Position numbers and translations under genes: made by a program. Below the pieces are notes generated by a model. The model had not been told where the DNA came from, did no database searches, and saw only the letters and a list, made by a program, of their open reading frames with translations. Source: CAHJXG01 sp965277495 (GTDB taxonomy: Bacteria; Pseudomonadota; Alphaproteobacteria; Acetobacterales; Acetobacteraceae). Taken from it: a DNA stretch of 64,000 nucleotides. The stretch covers positions 4,524,376 through 4,588,375 of the forward strand of contig OZ255824.1 in NCBI GenBank assembly GCA_965277495.1. Reading direction: 5' to 3'. Positions 31,446 to 38,913 of the stretch are shown piece by piece (the first letter of the stretch is position 1; every line of letters starts with the position of its first letter).

Positions 31446-32369
31446 CTAATCCGCCTTGCGGATGCGGGCCTGCCAGTCGGCGAGGACGTCGGCGATGGTC
31501 TGTTCCCAAGGGATGGCCGGCGCCCAGCCCAGCAGCCGCCGGGCCAGCGCCGCATCGCCGGTCGCCACGGGGATGTCTGTCGGGCGCAGGCGGCCGGGGT
31601 CGGTCAGGACCTCCGCCCGTACGCCAGCCGCTGCGATGAGCGCCGCCAAGATGTCCCCGACCCGGCGCGGCTGGCCCGAGGCCACGTTCAGCACCGTGCC
31701 CGGCGCCAGCGCGTCGGAATGGGCCAGGCACAGCGCATACGCCGCGCATACGTCGCGCACGTCCAAAAAGTCCCGCATGGGGTCGAGCGCGCCCACCCGC
31801 AGCACCGGCGCCTGCAAGCCGGCGGCAATGCGCGCGACCTGCTCGGCAAAGGCCGGCACGACGAAACCGGGCGCCTGGCCTGGGCCGGTGTGATTGAACG
31901 GGCGCACCCGGATCACCCGCAAACCTTCGGCCGCCATCGCCCCCAGCGCCAGGTCGGCTGCCGCCTTGGTCGCGGCATAGGTGTTGAGCGGCGCGGGCAG
32001 CGCTTCCTCGTTCAACGGCGTCCCGGCGCGGAACGACGCGCCATAGATGTCGGCGCTGGAGGCGAACAGCAGTGTGCAGGCCGGCGCCTGGGCCAGTATC
32101 GCCCGTGCGACGTTCAGCGTGCCCAGCAGGTTCACCCGCCAGGCACGGACGGGGTCCTGGCGCGCCTCCGGGATGGCAGCGATGGCGGCCAGGTGAACCA
32201 CGGCGTCGGGCCGCACGGCGTCGATGGCGGCATTGCCGGCGGCAGCATCCGTCACGTCGAACGCCGGCGTGTGCAGCGCAGCGTCGGGGAAAGCGGCGCG
32301 CAATGCCGGCAGCAGGTGCTGGCCGACGAACCCGGCAGCCCCTGTGACCAGGATGCGGCGCGGCGGCAT
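31446..32369 (-). CDS. rmd: GDP-6-deoxy-D-mannose reductase (NAD-dependent epimerase/dehydratase family)
   Basis: A 307-residue short-chain reductase with the Rossmann motif ILVTGAAGFVGQHLL, the DVTD strand, Ser in FASSADIYG, and Tyr/Lys in YAATKAAADLAL. The signature PFNHTGPGQ and the later FLDVRDVCAAY are typical of GDP-4-dehydro-6-deoxymannose reductases, which reduce the Gmd product to GDP-D-rhamnose, a donor for LPS or exopolysaccharide. A fucose-type (Fcl) product would need an epimerase-reductase with a different active site, which I do not see. It lies 3 bases behind gmd in the manC-gmd-rmd operon, supporting the assignment. Confidence 0.82.
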   Translation of the reverse strand: MPPRRILVTGAAGFVGQHLLPALRAAFPDAALHTPAFDVTDAAAGNAAIDAVRPDAVVHLAAIAAIPEARQDPVRAWRVNLLGTLNVARAILAQAPACTLLFASSADIYGASFRAGTPLNEEALPAPLNTYAATKAAADLALGAMAAEGLRVIRVRPFNHTGPGQAPGFVVPAFAEQVARIAAGLQAPVLRVGALDPMRDFLDVRDVCAAYALCLAHSDALAPGTVLNVASGQPRRVGDILAALIAAAGVRAEVLTDPGRLRPTDIPVATGDAALARRLLGWAPAIPWEQTIADVLADWQARIRKAD

Positions 32370-32372
32370 CGC

Positions 32373-33356
32373 CTATCGCGCCATGCGCGCCCGGTGCCGG
32401 GCCAGGTCGGCGTCGACCATCTCCGCCACCATCTCGTTCAGCGGCACCTCCGGCGTCCAGCCCAGCCGCTGCCGGGCCTTGCCGGCGTCGCCCAGCAGCA
32501 CGTCCACCTCGGCCGGGCGCATGAAGCGCGGGTCCTGGCGCACGTGGTCCTCGTAATTCAGGCCGACATGGGCGAACGCCGCCTGGCACAGGTCGCGTAT
32601 GCTGGTCGTGACGCCGGTCGCGATCACGTAGTCGTCCGCCTGGTCCTGCTGCAGCATCAGATGCATCGCCCGCACATAATCGCGCGCATGGCCCCAATCG
32701 CGCTTGGCGTCGAGGTTGCCCAGCGGCAGTTCGGTGGCGAGCCCGAGCTTAATCCGCGCCACCCCGTCCGTCACCTTGCGGGTCACGAACTCGATGCCGC
32801 GCAACGGGCTTTCGTGGTTGAACAGGATGCCGCTGCTGGCGTGCAGGCCGAAGCTTTCGCGGTAGTTCACCGTCATCCAATGCGCATACAGCTTCGCCAC
32901 GCCATAGGGGCTGCGCGGATAGAACGGCGTGCGCTCCGACTGCATGGGCTCCTGGATCAGGCCGAACATCTCGGACGACGACGCCTGGTAGAACCGCGCC
33001 TCGGGCCGCACGATGCGCACGGCTTCCAGCACATTGCCGGCGCCCAAGGCCGTCACCGATCCGGTCAGCAACGGCTGCTGCCACGACGCGGCGACGAAGC
33101 TTTGCGCCGCCAGGTTATACACCTCGTCCGGCTTATGCGCCTGCAGAATGCGTATCAGGCTCGACAGGTCCGTGAGGTTGCCGTCCACGAGCTGCACATG
33201 GTCCAGCACGCCGAGCCAGCGCAGCCGCTCGCCGATCACGTCCGACGACGCCGACCGGCGCATCAGGCCGACGACGTCGTAGCCTTTGGCGAGCAGATGC
33301 TGGCTCAGGTACGCGCCATCCTGGCCGGTGACGCCGGTGACTAGGGCTGTGGGCAT
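32373..33356 (-). CDS. gmd: GDP-mannose 4,6-dehydratase
   Basis: A 327-residue extended SDR. Cofactor-binding TGVTGQDGAYLSQHLL, the strand DGNLTDLSSL, then EVYNLAAQSFVAASW and ASSSEMFG are Gmd signatures. Catalytic Tyr/Lys are in SPYGVAKLYAHWMTVNY. Substrate motifs NHESPLRG and GNLDAKRDWGHARDYV are fully conserved, so the enzyme should turn GDP-mannose into GDP-4-dehydro-6-deoxymannose. Its neighbours provide the substrate (ManC upstream) and the next step (Rmd downstream). It is slightly shorter than the E. coli enzyme (about 370) but matches the bacterial short form. Confidence 0.95.
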   Translation of the reverse strand: MPTALVTGVTGQDGAYLSQHLLAKGYDVVGLMRRSASSDVIGERLRWLGVLDHVQLVDGNLTDLSSLIRILQAHKPDEVYNLAAQSFVAASWQQPLLTGSVTALGAGNVLEAVRIVRPEARFYQASSSEMFGLIQEPMQSERTPFYPRSPYGVAKLYAHWMTVNYRESFGLHASSGILFNHESPLRGIEFVTRKVTDGVARIKLGLATELPLGNLDAKRDWGHARDYVRAMHLMLQQDQADDYVIATGVTTSIRDLCQAAFAHVGLNYEDHVRQDPRFMRPAEVDVLLGDAGKARQRLGWTPEVPLNEMVAEMVDADLARHRARMAR

Positions 33357-33371
33357 GAGCGTCCTTGTTGG

Positions 33372-34814
33372 CTAAGCGCGGCCATAGGTATCCTCCAGCC
33401 GGACGATGTCGTCCTCGCCGAGATAACTGCCGGACTGCACTTCGATCAATGTCAACGGGATGCGCCCCGGGTTGGCCAGGCGGTGCGTGCAGCCGAGCGG
33501 CAAGTAGATGCTCTCGTTCTCCCGCACCAGCACCTCATTGCCGTCACGCGTGACCAGCGCGCTGCCGCTCACCACCACCCAATGCTCGGCGCGATGAAAG
33601 TGCTTTTGCAACGACAGCTTGTGGCCCGGCGTGACCACGATCCGCTTGACCTGGAAGCGGTCGCTATGGATCAGGCTCTCGTAGAAACCCCAGGGCCGGT
33701 ACATCCGGTTATGCGCCACCGCCTCGTGCCGCCCGGCCTTGCGCAGCCGGTCCACCACGCGCTTCACGTCCTGCGCGCGGTCCCGGTGCATCGCCAGCAC
33801 GGCGTCGCCGGTCACGACCACCACCACATCCTGCAGGCCGACCACCGCCGTCAGCACACCGTCGCTGCGGACGTAGCAATTCCCCGATCCCTCCAGCAGC
33901 ACGTCGCCCACGGTCGCGTTGCCGTCCGCGTCCTTCGGCGCCTGTTCCCACAGGGCGTCCCAGCTCCCGACATCGGACCAGCCGAGGTCGGCCGGCACCA
34001 CGGCGGCGACGGCCGTCTGTTCGGCGACGGCGTAGTCGAGGCTGATGTTCGGGCAGGCGGCGAAGGCGGCGGGGTCGAGCCGGGTGAAGTCGAGGTCATG
34101 CACCCGGGCGTCGATCGCCCGGCGCACGGCGGCCAGCACCTCGGGCGCGTAACGCTCCATCTCGGCCAGCAGCGTGGCGGCGGTGAAGACGAACATGCCG
34201 GAGTTCCAAAGGTACCCGCCCGCCGCGACCAGCCGCGCCGCCGTGGCCGCGTCGGGCTTTTCCACGAAGCGCGCCAGGTCGTGCACGCCGGGCGCGCCTT
34301 CGAGTTCCAGGCCAACCTCGATGTAGCCATACGCAGTCTCGGCCCGGTGCGGCTGCATGCCGAACATCACGATGCGCCCGGCGCGGGCCGCAACCGCCGC
34401 GCGCCCAAGCGCCGCATGCAGCGCCTCCGGACGCTGGATCGCCGAGTCCGCGGCCATCATCCACAACACGGCGTCTGGGTCCGCCTCGGCGGCAAGCAGG
34501 GCGGCCGCGGTGATCGCCGGGGCGGAATTGCGTCCGACCGGCTCCAGCACGATCTCGGCATCGGCGATGCCGGCGGCGCGGAGCTGCTCGGCGATCAGGA
34601 AACGGTGCTCGTTGTTGCACACGACGATGGGGCGCGCGAAGCCCGGCCCGACGCCGCGCAGCGCCGTGTCCTGCAGCATGGTGCGGTCCGACACCAACGG
34701 CCAGAGCTGCTTCGGGAAGCTCTCGCGCGACACTGGCCACAGCCGGGTGCCGGTGCCGCCGGACAGGATGACCGGGACGATGCCTGCGTCCGGCGCGGCG
34801 GATATATCGGTCAT
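33372..34814 (-). CDS. manC: Mannose-1-phosphate guanylyltransferase / mannose-6-phosphate isomerase
   Basis: Start at 34814 (MTDISAAPDAGIVPV). The 480-residue bifunctional protein has the pyrophosphorylase signature VILSGGTGTRLWPVSRESFP near the N-terminus, the metal-binding region WMMAADSAIQ, and FVEKPDAATAARLV. The C-terminal cupin (type II mannose-6-phosphate isomerase) domain has RPWGFYESL, then GHKLSLQKHFHRAEHWVVV and ESIYLPLGCTHRL with the metal-binding His residues. It makes GDP-mannose from fructose-6-phosphate-derived mannose phosphates. It is the first gene of the manC-gmd-rmd operon and is divergent from the reductase gene at 34989. Confidence 0.95.
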   Translation of the reverse strand: MTDISAAPDAGIVPVILSGGTGTRLWPVSRESFPKQLWPLVSDRTMLQDTALRGVGPGFARPIVVCNNEHRFLIAEQLRAAGIADAEIVLEPVGRNSAPAITAAALLAAEADPDAVLWMMAADSAIQRPEALHAALGRAAVAARAGRIVMFGMQPHRAETAYGYIEVGLELEGAPGVHDLARFVEKPDAATAARLVAAGGYLWNSGMFVFTAATLLAEMERYAPEVLAAVRRAIDARVHDLDFTRLDPAAFAACPNISLDYAVAEQTAVAAVVPADLGWSDVGSWDALWEQAPKDADGNATVGDVLLEGSGNCYVRSDGVLTAVVGLQDVVVVVTGDAVLAMHRDRAQDVKRVVDRLRKAGRHEAVAHNRMYRPWGFYESLIHSDRFQVKRIVVTPGHKLSLQKHFHRAEHWVVVSGSALVTRDGNEVLVRENESIYLPLGCTHRLANPGRIPLTLIEVQSGSYLGEDDIVRLEDTYGRA

Positions 34815-34988
34815 GCAGGCCCTAGATGTGGGATGGGAGGCTCGGCGCGTCTCGTTACAGTCGTGCCGGCCCGGTGTCCAGTTGCGGCGGGACGCATGGG
34901 TCCGCATGATGCCCTCCTACAGGCGAGGGGACCCGATATCCATGTCGCGCAACGATGGGCTGGCTGCCCCCATGATGCTCCCCAGCCC

Positions 34989-35966
34989 ATGAAGGTGTGC
35001 GTGTTCGGCGCCGGCGCGATCGGCACCCATGTCGCGGGGCGGCTGGCGAAGGGCGGCGCCGACGTCTCGGTCATCGCCCGTGGCGCGCAGCTTGCGGCGT
35101 TCAAGGCGAACGGCCTGCGGGTGCACGCGGCGGACGGGGAGATTCATGCTCGCGTGGCGGCCAGCGCCGAGGCGGCTGCGCTCGGGCCGCAGGACGTGGT
35201 GGTGGTGACGGTGAAGGCGCCGTCGCTGCCGTCGGTCGCGGCCGGGATCGGCCCGCTGCTGGGTCCGGACACCGCCGTCGCCTTCGGCATGAACGGCATT
35301 CCATGGTGGTACTTCCAAGGCGCCGGCGCCGAGGACGGCCAGCGCCTGCCCAAGCTCGACCCAGGCGATGCGCTGCGCCAGGCCGTGGACCCGGCCCGCG
35401 TCATCGGCGGCGTGGTCTATTCCGCCTCCACCGTCACCGAACCCGGCGTGGTCCACGTCGAGAACCCGCGCAGCCGGATCGTGCTGGGGGAGCCGGATGG
35501 CCGAAGGTCCGAGCGGACCGAAGCGCTGGCAGCGGTCCTGCGCGCCGGAGGGTTGCAGATGGATGTGACCGACCGCATCCGCGACACGGTCTGGGCGAAG
35601 CTGCTGCTTAATCTTGGCACCGGGCCGCTCGCGGTGCTGACCGGCTGCGCCCCAAGTCGCATTTTCGCCGAGGCAGCCTGCCGTGACGCGACACGGCGCA
35701 TCCTGGCCGAGGGCGCCGCCATCGCCGCCGCGATGGGCTGCGCGGTGCAGCCGAACGCCGAGGGCCAGATCGCCAACGGCGCCAAGTCGCAGCACAAGCC
35801 AAGCATTTTGCAGGATTTGGAGCTGGGCCGGCCCATGGAGATCGAGGCGTTGTATGGCATCCCGCTGGATTTCGCGCGGATGCAAAGGGTAGCGACGCCG
35901 ATGCTGGATTTGCTGGTTGCGATGGTCCGGGCGCGGGCGCGGGCGGCCGGGCTGTATCCGGATTAG
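34989..35966 (+). CDS. 2-dehydropantoate 2-reductase family protein
   Basis: Start at 34989 (MKVCVFGAGAIGTHVAG). The 325-residue protein has the NADP-binding GAGAIG motif. The ketopantoate-reductase layout follows: VVVVTVKAPSLPSV with the conserved Lys, FGMNGIPWW, GVVYSASTVTEPGVV, TVWAKLLLNLGTGPLAVL, and a C-terminal helical domain with KPSILQDLELGRPMEIEALY. It could be PanE in pantothenate synthesis, but many paralogues of this family act on other 2-keto acids, and an aromatic GMNGIPWWYF substitution suggests such a variant. Single gene next to an ISAs1 element. Confidence 0.85.
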   Translation: MKVCVFGAGAIGTHVAGRLAKGGADVSVIARGAQLAAFKANGLRVHAADGEIHARVAASAEAAALGPQDVVVVTVKAPSLPSVAAGIGPLLGPDTAVAFGMNGIPWWYFQGAGAEDGQRLPKLDPGDALRQAVDPARVIGGVVYSASTVTEPGVVHVENPRSRIVLGEPDGRRSERTEALAAVLRAGGLQMDVTDRIRDTVWAKLLLNLGTGPLAVLTGCAPSRIFAEAACRDATRRILAEGAAIAAAMGCAVQPNAEGQIANGAKSQHKPSILQDLELGRPMEIEALYGIPLDFARMQRVATPMLDLLVAMVRARARAAGLYPD

Positions 35967-36067
35967 GACAGGCTTGATGACTACGGGCGGCCCAGTCGAA
36001 TGACCGTTCCCGACCAGCTGTGATCATTCGGCAGAGGAGCAGCGCAGGGCAATCGCTTGAAGGGCGA

Positions 36068-37253
36068 TCACGCTGATTGCCGGAGCAGAGCTTCGAGGTA
36101 GGCGGTATCCCAAGCGGCGGATTTCCGGCGGACCTTGAGGCTATGCTTGTCCTTTGGCCGGCGCAGGAGGTTCATCGCCATGTGCCGGACGGTGGCCATG
36201 TTTTGCGGCCCGGCGCCGGATCGCAGGCGGTTGAGGTCCTCGTGGAACACGACGTCGAGCACCCAGTGCAGGCGGTTTTCGACATGCCAGTGGCACCGCA
36301 CGGCGTGGGCGAACAGCTTGGCTTCGAGTGGCATGGAAGACAGGAAGTAGCGCCGTTCCAGACTTGTGCTGCCGTTGCGCTCGACCTCAGCCTCGACCAC
36401 CGCGATAGCGCGCAGGCCGGGGAAGCGCGGCTCGCCTGGGAAGCGCCGTGCGGTGGTCAGCCAGCCCACGTCGTGGCTGATCCGATGACGGCGGACCTCG
36501 ATCCGGCCGTGGTCGCCGTCGGTCGTCTCGAAGCGGCTGTGAATGATAGCAGCCGGGTCGTCGAGGTAGCGCCTGATCTCGTCGTGCAGGCTGGGCTGGT
36601 TGTCTTTGACCGCGAGCAGGTAGTCGCCGCCGCGGTCGAGGATGGCTTGGGCGATCTTGGTCTGGGTGCCCATGGCGTCGATGGTGACGAGCGCGCCGGT
36701 AAGGGCGAGGCGTTCGAGCAGCAGCGGCCTTCAGACCGCTTCGCGGTCTGTCCCTCCGGGGGATCGGCCGAAGGCCGATAGCGGTGATCTCGTTCGACTT
36801 GGCCTCGCACGCCTGCTGGCCGAGCACGAGACGCTGACTGCTGGCCCAGGCGGACACCATGTGCAGCGGCCCACGGTCCTTGCTGCGGTCATGCGTGCGT
36901 CGCGAGGTCTTGCCGTCGATGGCGACGATCTCGGGGGCGGTGCTGGCCGGGGCTGGCTCGCGCAAGCCCTCGACCCAGGCGGTGAAACACTGGGCAAAGA
37001 GCGTCCCGTCGATGGCGTTGATGATGTCGTTCAGGGTGTCGTGGCTGGGGATCCCGGCCTTGTAGGGCAGCAGGCGGCGGAGGAAGTCCTGGTGCATCTG
37101 ACCCCAGCGCCTGATCTCCACGAAATCCTCAGCCCCGGCCAGCGTGCCGCACAGCACCAACAGAAGGACTTCCGGCAACGGAAACAGAACCTTCCAGGCC
37201 TGGCGCGGGTCCTCCAACGCAGCAAAGTGTTCGATCAGCGATGCACCGGACAT
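36068..37253 (-). pseudogene. ISAs1-family transposase broken by a palindromic insertion
   Basis: The frame starts at 37253 (MSGASLIEHFAALEDP) with the family N-terminus LFPLPEVLLLVLCGTLAGAE, IPSHDTLNDIINAIDG and the first catalytic Asp in EIVAIDGKTSRRTHD. At SNEITAIG it loses sense at an insertion of about 49 bp (36728-36776). The second half resumes in another frame with VTIDAMGTQTKIAQAILDRG (second Asp), YLLAVKDNQPSLHDEI, and WHVENRLHWVLDVVFHED (Glu), and ends at 36068. Removing the insertion restores an unbroken transposase of about 378 residues, so this copy is inactive unless the reading frame is recoded. Confidence 0.88.
36726..36776. repeat. Palindromic mini-insertion inside the ISAs1 transposase
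   Basis: The tips GGCCTTC and GAAGGCC are inverted repeats. Inside lie two further hairpins: CAGACCGC-TTC-GCGGTCTG, and ATCGGCC-GAA-GGCCGAT across the right end. They are separated by TCCCTCCGGGGGA, itself partly symmetric. The net insertion is 49 bp, with the exact edge ambiguous by shared G bases. It looks like a REP-like or mini-palindrome element. Confidence 0.75.
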
Positions 37254-37368
37254 CGGGAAACCTCCTCAACGAGAGGTCCCCTATGAATCAGACTTCAGAC
37301 CGCGACAAAATCCCCGAACCGTTCAAGCGATTGCCCTGTGTGTGCCCCCAGGACGGCACGCCGTGGCT

Positions 37369-38913
37369 TCAAGGCTTCGCCTCGTCGAACCTCGGCCGTG
37401 GCAGCCGTGCCGTCGCATAGGCGGCCGGATGATCCAGCAGGTAGCGGGCTGCAAGCAGGTCGATATCGCGGCCCTCCGCAGCGGGGCAGGCATTGCGCAA
37501 GGCGACGATCTCGGCGTTCGGCAACGGCGCGCGGGCCGCATCGTGCCGGGCGAGCGCATTCGCCAGGCGCTGCTTACCGTGGTCCAAGCTGGTAAGTTGC
37601 TGCATGGTGGCGTCCTGGCCTTGGCTGGTGCAGACCTGTGGCAGGACCCCCAACCCCTGGATCGGCCAGCCCAACGGCGCCAGCACGCGGCTCCAGGTGA
37701 CAAACAGCTCCCCGCCGTTTGGCAGCGTCGCAATGGTCTGCACCAGCCCTTTGCCGAGCGTCGAGCTGCCGACGACGACCGCACGGCCCTGGTCGGCGAG
37801 GGCCGCAGCCATGATCTCGGCCGCACTCGCCGAGCGTCCGTCGACCAGCACCACCACCGGCGCGCCGTTGATCATGTCGTGCGCGCCGGCGGTCCATTCG
37901 CGGGTCGCATTCGGGTCGCGCCCTGCGGTCGTCGCGACGATCCCGGTGTCGAGGATCAGGTCCGTCGCCGTGACCGCCTGCCGCAGCAGCCCGCCGCGGT
38001 TGCCGCGCAGGTCGAGCACCACCCCGCGACGGCGGCGCACCGAAGCGCCTGCGTCGACGAAGCGCTGCAATTCGCGTGCAAGCCGCTGGTCCGTGTCCTG
38101 GCTGAACCCGGCGATGCGGACCGTCAGCATGTCCCCGTCCCATTGCGCGAACACCGTCTCGGGCGGGATCACTGCGCGTTCGACGGCGACCGTACGCGTC
38201 CGCCCGTTGCGGCCCAGCAGGCTGATGCTGACATCGGTGCCTTCCAGGCCGCCGATTTGCGCCAGGACCGCCGGCAAGTCCTGGCCGCGGGTCGGCTGGT
38301 CGTCCACGGCCAGGATACGGTCGCCCGGGACGATGCCGGCGCCGGCGCCGGTCCCATCGGCGTTGACGGTCTGCACGACGAATGCGCCGCCGACCTTCGC
38401 GACCACCAGGCCGGCGCCGGCCTCGCCTGAGCGGCGGGCGCGGTCGATACCCGCGGCGCCGGGCGGCACGTAGCGGGAATAAGGATCCAGATGGTTAAAC
38501 AGCTCGTCGAAAAAATTGGTGATCAACCCCTGCGTCCCGGCGTCGCGCACGACGTCGGACACCTCCCAGGCCGCCGACATCATGTCCGCCCCGGCGTTGC
38601 CCCAGGCCTCTGGCGTCGGCGCGGGTGGGACGGGCCGCTGGTAAACGCTGCGGTTGGCCTGCCGCAGGTCGAGGATCGCGCCGCGCTCCTCGATCGTCAG
38701 TCCGGCGTCGAGGGTCGTGATGCCGCGCAGTCCCCAAAGCAGGAACTGCTGCACCGATACCGGCTCCAAGGTTCGCGGACCCAGGAATTCGAACGATGCG
38801 GTCAGCACGGCGGTGGCGAGGCCGGCCTCGAAGCCACGGCGCATGGACGTGCCGGGTTGGGCGACCGCCGGCCCGGCCAGCAGCAGGAAAATCAAGGTAA
38901 GCGCGGGCTTCAT
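37369..38913 (-). CDS. S41 family peptidase (C-terminal processing protease type)
   Basis: A 514-residue secreted protease. It has a signal peptide (LTLIFLLLAGPAVAQ) and an N-terminal region with FFDELFNHLDPYSRYV, a typical start of CtpA proteins. A PDZ domain follows (AGAGIVPGDRILAVDDQPTR, LPAVLAQIGGLEGTDVSISL), then the tail-specific protease fold with GVVLDLRGNRGGLLRQAV. The catalytic Ser is in VDGRSASAAEIMAAAL and the catalytic Lys in SSTLGKGLVQT. It probably trims periplasmic or outer-membrane proteins. Its start overlaps the stop of rnr (ATGA at 38910-38913), so it is translationally coupled to that gene, an association I would not predict from function. Confidence 0.9.
   Translation of the reverse strand: MKPALTLIFLLLAGPAVAQPGTSMRRGFEAGLATAVLTASFEFLGPRTLEPVSVQQFLLWGLRGITTLDAGLTIEERGAILDLRQANRSVYQRPVPPAPTPEAWGNAGADMMSAAWEVSDVVRDAGTQGLITNFFDELFNHLDPYSRYVPPGAAGIDRARRSGEAGAGLVVAKVGGAFVVQTVNADGTGAGAGIVPGDRILAVDDQPTRGQDLPAVLAQIGGLEGTDVSISLLGRNGRTRTVAVERAVIPPETVFAQWDGDMLTVRIAGFSQDTDQRLARELQRFVDAGASVRRRRGVVLDLRGNRGGLLRQAVTATDLILDTGIVATTAGRDPNATREWTAGAHDMINGAPVVVLVDGRSASAAEIMAAALADQGRAVVVGSSTLGKGLVQTIATLPNGGELFVTWSRVLAPLGWPIQGLGVLPQVCTSQGQDATMQQLTSLDHGKQRLANALARHDAARAPLPNAEIVALRNACPAAEGRDIDLLAARYLLDHPAAYATARLPRPRFDEAKP

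Larger units (their letters stand above)
36045..37338 (-). mobile_element. ISAs1-family insertion sequence
   Basis: A 1294-bp element with perfect 17-bp terminal inverted repeats: CAGGGCAATCGCTTGAA at 36045-36061 and its complement at 37322-37338. The single transposase gene on the minus strand is of ISAs1 type. The flanks (GAGCAGCG left, TGTGTGCC right) show no clear target duplication. It lies between the reductase gene and the 3' end of the S41 peptidase gene, 30 bases from the latter's stop. Confidence 0.88.

Noticed and set aside
31314..33344. 676-residue plus-strand frame
   Set aside because: Antisense to rmd and gmd, which have complete catalytic motifs.
33483..34988. Long plus-strand upstream extension of the ketopantoate-reductase-like gene
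   Set aside because: Antisense to manC. The real start at 34989 gives the correct nucleotide-binding N-terminus.
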